Of a stretch of 64,000 nt of DNA, positions 8,353 through 19,200 are shown one piece after another. The number at the start of each line of letters is the position of its first letter. Within the stretch, counting starts at the first letter, position 1. Location of the stretch: positions 51,644 to 115,643 of the forward strand of contig CAZJYI010000015.1 in the NCBI GenBank assembly GCA_964550025.1, written 5' to 3'. Source of the stretch: CAZJYI01 sp964550025. GTDB taxonomy: Bacteria; Verrucomicrobiota; Kiritimatiellia; UBA8416; CAYOBW01. The notes beneath the pieces were generated by a model, which saw only the letters and a program-made list of their open reading frames with translations, was not told the origin of the DNA and did not search any database. Position numbers and translations under genes: made by a program.

Positions 8353-9942
8353 CTACGATTTCGGCGTCGCCAGGAGCGCGGCGATGGGCGCGCCTTCCTT
8401 CTCGCGGACCAGGCGGGTAACGGAAGTCAGAAAACGGTATTGCAGCAAGTTCCACTTGCGCTGGCCGGCTTCGGCCGCGGTGATGGGGGGAAGGGGAAAC
8501 TCGGAGCGACGGAGCTCCGCCATGATCACGTGATCGAGTTTGAGGGGAAGGGTGGCGCCCAGCACACGACGGGCCGCTTCGTTCATGTATTCCACCTGCC
8601 CCGACGGGTCCCAGATCACGACACCGTGATCGCCCACGTTCTCGATCACGACTTCCCGTTTTCGCATGCCCACGGCGAAGCGGCTGAGTTGCGTCCGGTA
8701 TTGCTTTTCGCGCGTCTTCACGGTCTCCGCCACAAAGTCCCTGAGGCGGTCGACCGTTCGGTCCCGCTCGGGGCCGAAGATGCCAAGCCGGTCAATATTC
8801 TCGGCCAACCCCGCGCGCAGTGTTTCCTCGAACATGGTTCCTCCCGCTGACTTGGCGGATCCGCCGGAGCCGGAGGCCTGCTGCTGGACGTCGGAAGCCA
8901 GCCGGTGGAGCACCTTCTTGCGCAGCCCGGCGGGGGCCGGCCCGCCCTGTTCCGCCTGCCGTCTGAGAAACGCCTCGGCGGTGCGCAGGGTGGCTTCGTC
9001 TTTGACGAACTCCTCGGTTGCCCGCATGGCCTTGAGCTGGTCGGTGAACGTGGCGACAATGCCGAGGATCTCGTTGATGACGCGGCGCGATTCCTGGCCG
9101 CTCATGAGCTGGCTCGAGCGCGTCTTGATTTCGTTCTCGATCATCATGACGGCTTCCCGGAGCCCCTCGTCCGTCTCCGCTTCGCCCGCCTCTTCCTCGA
9201 CAAGTGTCTCTCCCAGCGACCGGATATTGCTGATGATGTTCTCGATCGTGTCTTCGTTGCTGTCAGCATGTTCCGGGCGCGAGATGATATCTTCCATTGC
9301 CGCGCCAAGAGCGGAGGCAACCTCCGTCGGGTTGTTCCTGGCGCGGCTCACCAGCCATTCGCGGCTTCTCCGCTTCTTCAGTAGTTCCTTGGCCACTTCC
9401 GTGGCGACCTGTTGGTCCGCCTCTTTGCGGGAGAGTCTCTCGGTGGAGACCTTGGTGCGCCGGTTGACGACACGCTCCTCGCCCGTGACGAGGACGTAGC
9501 TTGCTTCCCGGGTCGTTACGTGAGTGACCTTTTCCCGGGACAGGGCCTGGGCGAGCGAAATGCCCTGTCCGGCCTCGCCGGCGGTCGCGAACGCCGTCAG
9601 GAAACGTGTGAATTCCTTCTCCGTCAGTCCGGGGCTGAAGCGCAGGCTCTGGACTTTGAGCCTGTTGAGATGTCCGATCAGGCGGGCGACGTTCGGGTTG
9701 CGCGCTTCCACGGGAAACCCCTCGAAGACCATCCCTTTGTCGGTCAAGGCGAGTGCCACCGGGGCGCGGCGCCGACCGAGCAGGCTCGAAACGCATTGAA
9801 AGGCGTTCTGGATCGATTTGAGGGACAGCGGATGCTCCGTGGAGTATATCCCGATATTGGCATAGGCCACGCACAGCTCGCGGATGAACTCCGACACCTC
9901 GGCCGTCCGCATGGCCTGCTTGGAGTCGTCGGAAGTCGGCAT
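8353..9942 (-). CDS. Large helical protein with C-terminal PAS-like domain
   Basis: The product is 529 residues, mainly charged and helical and without membrane segments. Residues 1-200 contain an alpha/beta region (FIRELCVAYANIGIYSTEHP, then GMVFEGFPVEARN, then LTEKEFTRFL) resembling domains found beside HEAT-type or regulatory modules. The centre (about 200-420) is probably coiled. Near residue 435-470, VVIENVGDHGVVIWDPSGQV then YMNEAARRVLG is a typical PAS-fold start. No kinase, cyclase or DNA-binding domain was recognised. It is divergent from the histidine kinase at 10063 with 120 bp between starts, so a shared regulatory role is plausible. The start ATG at 9942 has only a weak ribosome binding site (GAGTGA). 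Confidence 0.7.
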   Translation of the reverse strand: MPTSDDSKQAMRTAEVSEFIRELCVAYANIGIYSTEHPLSLKSIQNAFQCVSSLLGRRRAPVALALTDKGMVFEGFPVEARNPNVARLIGHLNRLKVQSLRFSPGLTEKEFTRFLTAFATAGEAGQGISLAQALSREKVTHVTTREASYVLVTGEERVVNRRTKVSTERLSRKEADQQVATEVAKELLKKRRSREWLVSRARNNPTEVASALGAAMEDIISRPEHADSNEDTIENIISNIRSLGETLVEEEAGEAETDEGLREAVMMIENEIKTRSSQLMSGQESRRVINEILGIVATFTDQLKAMRATEEFVKDEATLRTAEAFLRRQAEQGGPAPAGLRKKVLHRLASDVQQQASGSGGSAKSAGGTMFEETLRAGLAENIDRLGIFGPERDRTVDRLRDFVAETVKTREKQYRTQLSRFAVGMRKREVVIENVGDHGVVIWDPSGQVEYMNEAARRVLGATLPLKLDHVIMAELRRSEFPLPPITAAEAGQRKWNLLQYRFLTSVTRLVREKEGAPIAALLATPKS

Positions 9943-10062
9943 GGATTCACTCTACCAGTTGCTCTGCCGGCAGGCCAGCACGAATTCGCGCCCATCCGAC
10001 TTCCGATTGACAGACCCGTGCGGCAAAGGCTAAACAGTATGTGGGAAAGGGGCGGTGAGGCA

Positions 10063-11208
10063 ATGCGCGACGACAGAGTTTCCGGAATCTCCCTTGCAGA
10101 GCGTGGTGCAGAGCGGCACTTCGCTGTCGGTGTTGCCCTGATGGCGGTCCTCCCCATCCTGACGTTGGGGTACCTGGCTACGATGGGATTGCTCGGCGTG
10201 GAGGTGCCTGCGCTGGTTCGCGTGGCCCTCGCTGCGGTGGTCGTCGTGACCGGCATTCTCGGTTTCCTGGTCCTTCGCAAATACCCCGACAGTGTTGCCA
10301 AACTGCGCGTCTATGCCGATCGCATGGCAAACGGGGACCTTCCCGAAGACGTGGTGCTGGCGGGAGACGAGGGCGACATTACCGCTATCGAAGGCAGCAT
10401 GAAACGCATTGTGGCACGTCTCAAGCAGCGTGTCGATGCGCTCGAGATCGAACGCTCCGTTCTGGAGCAGCGCCTCTACCAGGCGCAGAGAATCGCGGGA
10501 ATGGGCGTGATGGCCGGCGGCATCTCCCGCGACCTCGGCGAGGTTCTCACCGGCATCCAGGCGGAAGTCGAGACGCTGCGGGACGGATTGGCCGCCGGGT
10601 CCGATGACTGGAACTGCGCCGACGAAATCGCGCAGAAGGTCGAAAAGGGATGGGCATTGGCCGATCTGCTTCGGCTCTACGGGAGCGGCGGGAGCACGGA
10701 AATGGCGGAGTTCGACCCCGCGCCGGTGTTGCACGAGATCATCGAACTGCTGGAAGCATACGTCCTCGAAAAGGCCGAGCTGACGGTGGCATTGCCGTGC
10801 GGGCTGTCGTCGATACGTGGTGATGTGACCCAGGTCCAGCAGCTCACCTCGAACCTCGTCATGAACGCCGTTGAGGCCGTCGGTGACGGCAAGGGGTCGG
10901 TACAGGTCTCTCTCTCAGTAGCGGATTTCGCCGAAACGGAGCTCGTCGACGCTCAGCCCGCCGAACAGGTGCGCGCCGGACGATACGCGTGCCTGGAGGT
11001 CTCCGACACGGGGCGGGGGATGGGAAAGGAGGAAAGGGCGCGTATCTTCGACCCGTTCTTCTCGACCAAGCCGGGCCATCGTGGCGTCGGCCTGGCCGTT
11101 GCCCTGGGCATCGTCCGGTCACACGACGGCATGATCTGCGTTGCCGGCGAACCCGGGAAGGGCACCACTGTTCGGGTCCTGTTTCCGCTCGGAGAGGACT
11201 CAGTCTAG
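10063..11208 (+). CDS. Membrane sensor histidine kinase with altered H-box
   Basis: A product of 381 residues. It has two membrane helices (about 20-44 and 48-72) with a short loop, a HAMP-like linker (75-125) and a dimerisation helix region, then an HATPase_c domain. The ATP-binding boxes look intact: N-box QLTSNLVMNAVEAV, G1 VSDTGRGMG, F-box RIFDPFFSTKP, G2 HRGVGLAVALGIV. The H-box reads MGVMAGGISRDLGEVLTGI, where NtrB-like kinases have AGGIAHDFNNLL; the phospho-accepting His is Arg156. It may therefore not autophosphorylate at the normal site. The start at 10063 has AAAGGGG about 10 nt upstream; the ATG at 10039 is an alternative adding 8 residues. No response regulator is adjacent. Confidence 0.82.
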   Translation: MRDDRVSGISLAERGAERHFAVGVALMAVLPILTLGYLATMGLLGVEVPALVRVALAAVVVVTGILGFLVLRKYPDSVAKLRVYADRMANGDLPEDVVLAGDEGDITAIEGSMKRIVARLKQRVDALEIERSVLEQRLYQAQRIAGMGVMAGGISRDLGEVLTGIQAEVETLRDGLAAGSDDWNCADEIAQKVEKGWALADLLRLYGSGGSTEMAEFDPAPVLHEIIELLEAYVLEKAELTVALPCGLSSIRGDVTQVQQLTSNLVMNAVEAVGDGKGSVQVSLSVADFAETELVDAQPAEQVRAGRYACLEVSDTGRGMGKEERARIFDPFFSTKPGHRGVGLAVALGIVRSHDGMICVAGEPGKGTTVRVLFPLGEDSV

Positions 11209-11248
11209 CCCTCCACAGGCACCCCCGTCTGCCACCTCTCTCCTCGCC

Positions 11249-11328
11249 CGTCGTCTTTGCCCTAGTCTTTGCCCTCGTCTTCCCCTGCGCGAGACAAAGG
11301 TAAAGATGAAGGCGAAAGACGAGGACGA
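11249..11328. repeat. Palindromic dispersed repeat, family P1 (GTCTTTGCC arms)
   Basis: The left arm is CGTCGTCTTTGCCC..TCTTTGCCCTCG and the right arm ACAAAGGTAAAGATGAAGG..AAGACGAGGACG, giving an imperfect long hairpin. It fills the space between two convergent genes and could serve as a two-way terminator. Another copy is at 22815-22892. Confidence 0.8.
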
Positions 11329-11332
11329 ATGA

Positions 11333-12172
11333 TCAGGGGGTGGGGATCGACCCGCCGCCGAACTTCGCGTTCACCCACTCACAGATCCTGTCCTGGAGGC
11401 AGTCTCTCGATCCGGTCAGCGTGTAGACGTGATCGGCGCCGCCGTAGTACTCGAGATCGAGACAGCCCCGGAGCTCGACACCCGGCAGCCCGTCAACGAA
11501 CTGGTCGCGGTAGTTGTAATAGCTCCAGGCGCCGCCGGAGAACACGTAGAGCATCCTGCAATCGCGTCCCGTCAGGATGTCGAGCTCGCGGACAAACGTC
11601 TCTTTGGGCGGTAGCTCCCATCCGAAGGCGCTTTCGGAATCTTCCGCGCGGTCTGCCGGCTGTGCCGCATCACGCATGCGCTGCGTGGCGACGCGCAGCG
11701 TCTTGCGCGGATGGCTCAGCGCGAGCGAGTATCGCCGCCGGCGCGACGTTGGCGTCGGGTACGCGTACCCGTCGAGGCAGACCACGCCGACGGCCCGGTC
11801 GTCCTCTACGGCCGCGCGGTGTGCGTTCACGGCCCCCGTGCACATGCCCGCGAGGATGAAGCGTTCCACGCTGTGCTTCGCCGCCAGGAAGTCCATGGAT
11901 TCCCGCAGGTCGGCGACCGCCCGATCGTGTTCCGCCAGCGCATCGGTCCTCGTGTCCGCGTCCCCGATCCCCGAGAGGTCAAAGCGCAAGGTCAAGAAAC
12001 CGAGCTGGGCCAGGCGCCGTGCCAGTGTTACGTGGAGCCGGTACGGTCCCACCCGGTGCAGCATGCCCGCGTTGGCGATGATCACGGCGATGCCAGGCAC
12101 CGGTTGTGGCCCGGGAAGGGACAGTATGCCCGGCATGGGGGCCTGGCTCCCGAAGGTGACGATACGCTCCAC
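11333..12172 (-). CDS. Alpha/beta hydrolase, exosortase-A hydrolase-1-like
   Basis: The product is 279 residues. The core FDLSGIGDAD and the elbow LAGMCTGAVNAH are those of an alpha/beta hydrolase, but the nucleophile position (G-x-C-x-G, Cys111) is cysteine. The segment NAGMLHRVGPYRLHV matches the exosortase A system-associated hydrolase 1 group. A late GGADH supplies a candidate catalytic His. GTG at 12172 is taken as start: it overlaps the TAG of the preceding hydrolase by one base and has a G-rich Shine-Dalgarno about 7 nt upstream, so the two are translationally coupled. It pairs with 12172-12975, and the pair is repeated at 62121-63775. The likely substrate is an acyl or peptidyl thioester, which is inference. 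Confidence 0.82.
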   Translation of the reverse strand: MERIVTFGSQAPMPGILSLPGPQPVPGIAVIIANAGMLHRVGPYRLHVTLARRLAQLGFLTLRFDLSGIGDADTRTDALAEHDRAVADLRESMDFLAAKHSVERFILAGMCTGAVNAHRAAVEDDRAVGVVCLDGYAYPTPTSRRRRYSLALSHPRKTLRVATQRMRDAAQPADRAEDSESAFGWELPPKETFVRELDILTGRDCRMLYVFSGGAWSYYNYRDQFVDGLPGVELRGCLDLEYYGGADHVYTLTGSRDCLQDRICEWVNAKFGGGSIPTP

Positions 12173-12975
12173 TATGTTGCCCCCCGCACGAGGATGTTGG
12201 TGATGGTGGCCGGGATGACGCCCGGGAGCAGAAGCTCGTTCATGTCTTCCCAGCGATCCCATCCACAGGCCGCGCCCTCTTTCCACGGGTGAAACGCCGT
12301 TCTGTCCGCGCCCAGTCTATCGCGCAGCCCCGCCAGCTCCGGGCACAAGTCCGGCGCGACGATGCTGACGCGTTTGACGGCTGCCGGTGAAAGACCCGGT
12401 ACGGACAGCGCGCAGAGACTCTCGCGCATGTTCGAGGGGTAGACGAATCCGCAGAGCTGGTCCGGGCATTCCTCGGACATGTGGCAGTCCTCCGTGGCCC
12501 GCGTGAGGATGGACCGTGCCCGGGCGGCGTGCATGTCCGCGAGCCCTTCGAGGAAGTCCGCGCCGGACAGGACCGGGTCCCACAGAACGAGGTGGGCGAC
12601 ATCCAGCCCGTCGGCGACCGCATGCGCCGCAAGGCTGGCGCCGAGACGAAGCCCCACCAGGTTGATCTCCGTGGCCGCGCTCATGGCCAGCAGCTCGTCC
12701 GCGGCGGTATGGATGTCCTCCTGCCATTGGCCGGCGTCGCTGTCGGCAAAAGCCCCGCCGGAATCGCCCGTTCCCCTGTAGTCGAACCGCAGCACATGGT
12801 ATCCGGCCCGAGCCAGTGTGTCGGCAAACCGGCGGAAGGTACGATGGCAGCGCACGTACTCGTGCCCGAGCGGATAGCAGAGCAGCACGGCCGCCCGGCG
12901 GTCCTCGGCGGCAGCCGGGGGATGGTAGACACCCAGCAGGGGTTTGTCAGTGTCGCCGAAGTAGAATGTTTGCAT
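12172..12975 (-). CDS. Alpha/beta hydrolase, exosortase-A hydrolase-2-like
   Basis: The product is 267 residues opening MQTFYFGDTDKPLLGVYHPP, then LLCYPLGHEY and VLRFDYRGTGDSGG, the usual hydrolase-2 pattern of exosortase A accessory loci. The nucleophile elbow reads VGLRLGASLAA, so the position normally held by Ser is Arg110; the family is known for GLRLGA here, and a classical Ser hydrolase mechanism is unlikely. It is the first gene downstream of the megasynthase on the same strand, separated by 251 bp containing a repeat, and overlaps the stop/start of hydrolase 1. Its paralogue at 62121 has the same N-terminus and elbow. The probable role is handling carrier-bound or released intermediates. 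Confidence 0.82.
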   Translation of the reverse strand: MQTFYFGDTDKPLLGVYHPPAAAEDRRAAVLLCYPLGHEYVRCHRTFRRFADTLARAGYHVLRFDYRGTGDSGGAFADSDAGQWQEDIHTAADELLAMSAATEINLVGLRLGASLAAHAVADGLDVAHLVLWDPVLSGADFLEGLADMHAARARSILTRATEDCHMSEECPDQLCGFVYPSNMRESLCALSVPGLSPAAVKRVSIVAPDLCPELAGLRDRLGADRTAFHPWKEGAACGWDRWEDMNELLLPGVIPATITNILVRGAT

Positions 12976-13035
12976 ACTTGGTTACCAATAACAAACAACC
13001 GCACCTTCGGCCCTGATGTTCGGCTAGGTCGGTCG

Positions 13036-13195
13036 AGCAAGCGTGTCCGAGTAAGGGTGGCGGGCAAGAGTATCGATGAAGGGTGCGAGCGGGTGTACGG
13101 GGTGTCCGAAGACCACACCTGATCGTCATTCTCCGTCCCCACCTTTACTCGGCTACCCTTACACGACCACCTTACACGAACCCCTTCGTCCGGTT
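13036..13195. repeat. Dispersed repeat, family P3 (CCGAGTAAGGGTGGC arms)
   Basis: It contains GTGTCCGAGTAAGGGTGGCG and, further right, CGGCTACCCTTACACGACC, whose reverse complement resembles the left arm. It lies in the spacer between the megasynthase and hydrolase 2. A related copy is at 26104-26225. Confidence 0.7.
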
Positions 13196-13226
13196 TCACC
13201 TCTCCGTGCGCACAACCAGCAACCGT

Positions 13227-16200
13227 CTATTCCATCTCCGTCTCCGCATCCATCTCCCCCGCCACCTGCGCGAGCGTACTCATTAGCATGCTCCGGGGGG
13301 AAAGCGCTATCCCTTTCTCCTTCTTGACCCGCGAGATGACCTGCATGGACAACAGCGAATGGCCGCCGAGGTCGAAGAAGTTGTCGTGGATACCTGCGGC
13401 GTCTGTCCCGAGCGCTTCGCGCCAGACCGCCACCATGTACTCCTCCATTGCGTTGCGCGGTGCGGCCGGAGGGGCCGCTTGCGCCGCGGCGAATACGGGA
13501 GGCAGCGCCTTGCGGTCGATCTTGTTGCTCGGCGTGAGCGGGAAGTCGTCCAGCTCCACGAAATGCTGCGGGACCATGTAGACGGGCAGCGACACCCGCG
13601 CGCATTTTCGCAAGACGGTCGCGGTCGGTGCCTGTCCGGCACCTGGCACATAGTAGACCACGAGGCGCTGGTCGCCCGGTCGGTCTTCCCGCACGACGGC
13701 CACCGCGCGTTCGACCGCCTCGTGCTCCCCGATGACGGTTTCGATTTCGCCCAGCTCGACGCGGAAGCCCCGGATCTTCACCTGGTAGTCCATGCGCCCG
13801 AGGAACTCGATGGCGCCGTCGGGGAAGTAGCGCACGAGGTCCCCCGTCGCGTAGAGTCGCGCGCCGGGATCGTCGTCGGAGAAGGGATCGGGGATGAAGC
13901 GCTCGGCCGTGAGCTCCGGGCGGTTGAGATAGCCCCTGGCAAGGCCTTCGCCGCCCAGGTAGAGCTGGCCGGGCACGCCGATCGGGACGGGCTGCAGGTT
14001 GGTGTCCAGGATGCGTGCCGCGGTGTTTGCGATGGGGCGTCCGATCGTTTGGCGCCCGCCCTCTTCGCGCAGCGCACAGGTCGAGTACGTTGTGTCTTCG
14101 GAAGGCCCGTACAGGTCGTAGACGCGCTTCACGGTGCCGCTCGCGTAGATCTGGTCGGCGAGTGCCGCGCTCAGCGGTTCGCCCGCCAGGGCCACGGTCT
14201 TCACCGATGCCGGCAAGGCATGGTCGCGAAGCAGTTCCGCTATGGCCGAAGGCACGGTGTTGACAAACGTGATGCCGTCGGCCGCCGCCAGCGACGGCAA
14301 CGCCAGAACGTTCTCCGCAAGGACGATTGTGCCGCCTCGCACGAGGGGCGCAAAGATCTCGAAGACCGACAGGTCGAAACAGATCGAGGTGGCGAACAAG
14401 ACACGTGCGAGCTCCGCGTCGGAGAACGTCTCGCCGGCCCATGCCAGGAGGGCCACCGTGTTGCGGTGTTCGATGGCAACGCCCTTGGGCCGCCCCGTCG
14501 AACCGGACGTGTAGATGACGTAGGCGAGCGAATCGGGCGCAACGTCGATTTGGAGATTGCCCGCCTCTCGCTCGTCGAGTTCCGCGCCCAGCGTGTCGAC
14601 GCAGACCGCGCGGGTCGTGTCGGCGGGGAACCGCCCGGCAAGGGCCGTTTCGGTGAGGACCACCGCGGCGGCGGAGTCTTCCACCATGAACGCCAGGCGG
14701 TCTTCCGGGTAAGCCGGGTCGAGCGGAACGTAGGCCGCTCCCGCTTTGAGGACGGCCAGCACGGCTACGACCAGGTCCGCCGAACGGGACATGCAGATGC
14801 CCACGAGAGAGTCCGGGACAACGCCCTCTGCCACGAGGTGCCCGGCAAGCCGGTTGGCCCGGGCATTCAACTCCTCGTACGTTATCGATTGCTCTCCTTC
14901 CACAATCGCCGGGGCGTCCGGAGTGGCGGCGGCCTGTGACTCGACGAGCCCGTGCAAACAGACCGCGCGGTCGTGCGGCATGGCCGTATCGTTCCAGGTG
15001 TCCAGGAGGGCTTGCTCGCCCCCGGTGAGCACGGGCAGTTCGTCTATCGGTGTCTCCGGGGCGGCCGCGACAGCCGCGAGAAGCGTTTCGTAGTTGCCCA
15101 GCCGTCTGCGGATCGATTCCGCCGTGAACAAGTCCGTCCGGTATTGGCACTCGACCACCAGCCGGTCGCCGCTCTCGACGACGTTCAGGTTGATCTCGAA
15201 ACTCTCGAACGTCCGCGGGTTCGACAGGAACTCGACCTGAAGCCCCTCGAAGGGGAGGTCCGCTTCCGCGGGCTCCTTGTCGATGTTGAAGCACACCGAG
15301 ACGAGCGGCAGGCGCGACGGGTCGCGCGGCAGCGACAGGTGGCTCAGCAGGCTGCCCATCGTGTAGCCCTGGTGCTCGAAACTGTCGAGGAACACGGAAC
15401 GCTGTGCCTGCAGGTGCTCGTGGAACGTGTGGCCCGGCTCGATGCGGCAGCGCACGGGCAGGAAGTTGACGCAGTGCCCGACAAGGAAGTCCTCGCCAAT
15501 TGCCGATTGCCCGGCCGACGGGACACCGACCACGAGATCCGTCTCCCCGCTGAGGCGGTACAGCATGACCTGAAAGGCCGCGAGCAACACGTTGAAAAAA
15601 CTGCAGCCGCCCTGGCTGCCCACCCGCTTGAGATCCGTCACGAGCTCGCCGCCGATAGGGTAGTCCTGGCGGTCGGCGCGCGGACTTCGGACGTGCGGCC
15701 GGGGCAGATCGGTCGGCAGGTCCGGCCCCGGGACGGGGCCCGAAAACGTATCGATCCAGAACGCCTCGTCTTCGGCGTAGTCCGCGGAGCTGGTCCGTTC
15801 GGCTTCGCGTGCGGCGTAGGCGCTGAACGGATAGACAGGGTCGAGCTCCGGCGCGCGGTTCGTAACAGCGGCAGAGTAGAACCGTCCAAGGTCGAGCAGC
15901 AGGGCGGCCATGGACCACCCGTCGCATACGATGTGGTGGGCGGTAATGACGAGGAGGTGCTCTTCAGTCGCGAGGCGTACGATCTGCGGCCTGAACAGCG
16001 GGCCGTTCTGCAGATCGAACGGCGTGCTCACCGCCTCGACCAAGACGGCGTCAAGCTGCTCCCGGCGCGTTCCTTCGTTGTGGGGGGAGAGGTCGATCAG
16101 GGGGGCTTCGACGTCGCCCGGTTCGCCGACAGACACCGTGTTCCCATCGGCACTGAACGTGGAGCGCAGTGCGTCGTGACGCTCGGCAACCTGGCGGAGG

Positions 16201-19200
16201 GCGGTGCGCATTGCTTCCACGTTCAGCGTTCCCTGCAAGCGGAGCGAGATGGATTCGTTGTAGGCCGCGTTGGCTTCGTCACCGCCAAGGCTCGCGGCGA
16301 CCCAGATTTCCTTCTGCGCCTCCGTAGCCGGGAAAGTGGTTTTCTGCTGCGACGGGGTGTCGACGTCGCCGCCGGGCGGCGTAGGCGTTGCCTCCGGCAG
16401 CAGACCCGCGGCCAGCAATTCGTCAATGGCCTCCTTGAATGCCCGCGTGATGTGCGCGATGTCTTCATCGCCGTGCGCGAGCGTGAGGAAGCAGGGACGG
16501 TGGTCCCAGGCGTGCACGCCCTTGTGGCGCAGCCGGGCGTAGAGCAGGTCGGCCTGAGGTACCTCCTCGGTAAACGTGATCATGAACAGCGATCCGAACG
16601 ACGGAACTCGTACGGGCGCGTTGCGTTCCCGGCAATAGGCCGTGAGCTCCTCGGTCAGCGCGGTGGCCCTCGCGTTCAGGTCGGCAAACAGCTCCGGGCC
16701 GCCTTCCTCGAGCCGCTGAATGGCCGCCCTCGCCGCCGCCAGGACGAGCGGATGACGCACGAAAGTCCCCGCGAAATATGTCACGCCGATCTCCGGGAAA
16801 GAGTCATCCCCGAACTGCCAGAAGCCGCCGTCGAGCGCATCCATGTACTCCTTGCGGCCCGCGATCACGCCGATCGGCAACCCCGCGCCGATCACCTTGC
16901 CGTAAGTGCCGATGTCGGCCTTGATGCCGAAGACGCCCTGTGCGCCCGCCTCGTGAACCCGGAACCCCGTGATGACCTCGTCGAAGATGAGCGCCGTTTC
17001 GGCCTGCTCCGTCATGCGCCGCAACTCTTTCAGGAAGTCGACCGGCTGGAACCCGGGGCGGCGGCTCTGAACAGGCTCGACGAGGATTGCCGCAATGTCG
17101 TCCAGGCGCGACCGGATGATCTCCAGCGTTTCCGGCGTTCCGTACTCGAGGATCAGCACATTCTCGGTGGACCCGCGCGGGATGCCCGCCGCGGCCGGCA
17201 TGCCCTTTCCGTCGCGCCCGGCACGCACGATAACCTCGTCGAAGATGCCGTGATAGTCGCCCTCGAACATGACGATCGTGTGGCGCCCCGTGACGGTACG
17301 AGAGATGCGCATTGCCCCGAGCACGGCTTCCGAACCCGTGTTGCAGAACGCGACCCGGTCGAAACCCGTCAGCCGGCAGACCCCCGCCGCGACCTCGTCC
17401 ACGAGCGGATGCTGCGGACCGATCTCGTAGCCCGTGTCGAGCTGACTCTTGACGGCATCGACAACGAATGGGGCGCGGTTGCCAAAGAAGTTCGACCCGA
17501 AGCCGCAGGTCAGGTCGACGTACTCGTTGTTGTCAATGTCCCACAGCCGCGATCCCTCCGAACGCTTGACTACAATCGGGTAGATCAGCTCTTTGATCGG
17601 CGCCCGGAAACCGGAAACGGCGCGCGGGTCGGCGAGCTGCGCGCGGTTCTTCTGCGTGAAAGCCTTGGACGACCGCGTACGCTCCGTGTACTCGGCGATG
17701 AAGGTGTCGAGGGCGGCGCGCTGCGCGTCTGAAAGCCCGTCGCTGCGCTGAGTCGTGTCGATGCGGGCGGCGGCGCCGAACGATCGCTTGCGCGGGGGTT
17801 CTTCCGGTCCTTCCCCGTCCGTTCCGGCGGAGGCGGCGGGCGCGGACGGCGCGGCGGCCTGAACGGCCCCCTCGGGAAGCTGCTCTTCGAGGTGCGCCGT
17901 CAAACTTGCCAGGGTAGGGAAGTCCTCCATGAGCTGGCGGAACGAGACCCGTACGCCGAACTTGCGGCGAATGGTGAGAGACACCTGCGTCAGGAATAGC
18001 GAGTCCATGCCCATATCCAGGAACGTCATGTGCTCGTCGGCATCGCCGAGATCCATGCCGGAGGCGTCGGCCATGACCTCGCGAAGCACTCCCATTAGCC
18101 CGCCTTCCGCTGTTGTGGGCGTCGTCTCGTGGCCGGCGGCCCCGTCTTCGGCAGTCCCCGGTTCAGGTAGCGTTTCGCCCGTCGGCGTTCCCGATGTGCC
18201 GACGGCCTCCAGCCAGAAGCGTTTGCGCTCGAACGGATACGTGGGCAGCGGAATCCTCCGTCTCCGCTCCGTGGCGTAGAAGCGGCTCCAGTCGATTCCC
18301 ACGCCGCACAGCCAGAGCTGCCCGATCGCGGCCAGCAGGTCCGGCCATTCGGCTTTGCCGGCGTCCGCGCGCCCGAGGGACGACACGGCTACCTGGCACT
18401 TGCGGTCCGTGGCCTGTTGCCGCGCGAGCGTCGACGCGGTCGTTCCGGGGCCGACTTCCAGCATGAGCGTCTGGCCCTCTTCCCAGAGGCGGCGCGCCGC
18501 CTCCGCAAAACGGACGGTTGCCCTGAGATGGCCGGCCCAGTACTGCGGGTCCGTTGCCTGTTCGTCAGTGATCCAGTCCGTGGTGACGGTTGACACGAAC
18601 GGGACCTTCGGCGCCACGCGTTCCACGGCTTTCACGTGTTCGAGGAAAGGCTCGCGAATCGGGTCCATCATGGGCGAATGGAATGCGTGAGAGGCATTCA
18701 AGGGACGGCAAGCGACCTTGCGTTGCTTGAGCTCGGCCTTGACGGCTTCGATGGCTTCGTCGGGTCCCGACACGACGCAGAGCGACGGGCCGTTGACGGC
18801 CGCGATGGAAGTGCGGTCGTCGAGTAGGGCCTCGGCTTCCTCGGCGGGCAGCCGGACGGAGAGCATCGTACCGCTTGGCAGGTCCTGCATTAGCCGTCCG
18901 CGCGCAGCCACCAGGTCGAGGGTGTCTTCTAGGCCGAAGATGCCCGAGATGCACGCGCACGAAAACTCGCCGATGCTGTGACCGACCATGGCGGCGGGCT
19001 GGATTCCCCAGTGCATCCAGAGCCGGGCCAGGGCGATCTGCGTGGCCACCAGGGCGGGCTGCGTGATGAAGGTCTGCCGCAGAAGTTCGGCGGCCCCCTC
19101 CTGCCCCGATGCCTCGGGATAGAGGACCTCGCGCAGGTCCCGTTCCAGGGCTGTGCGCAGGCGCTCCGCGCAGGCATCAATCACATCGCGGAAGACCGGT

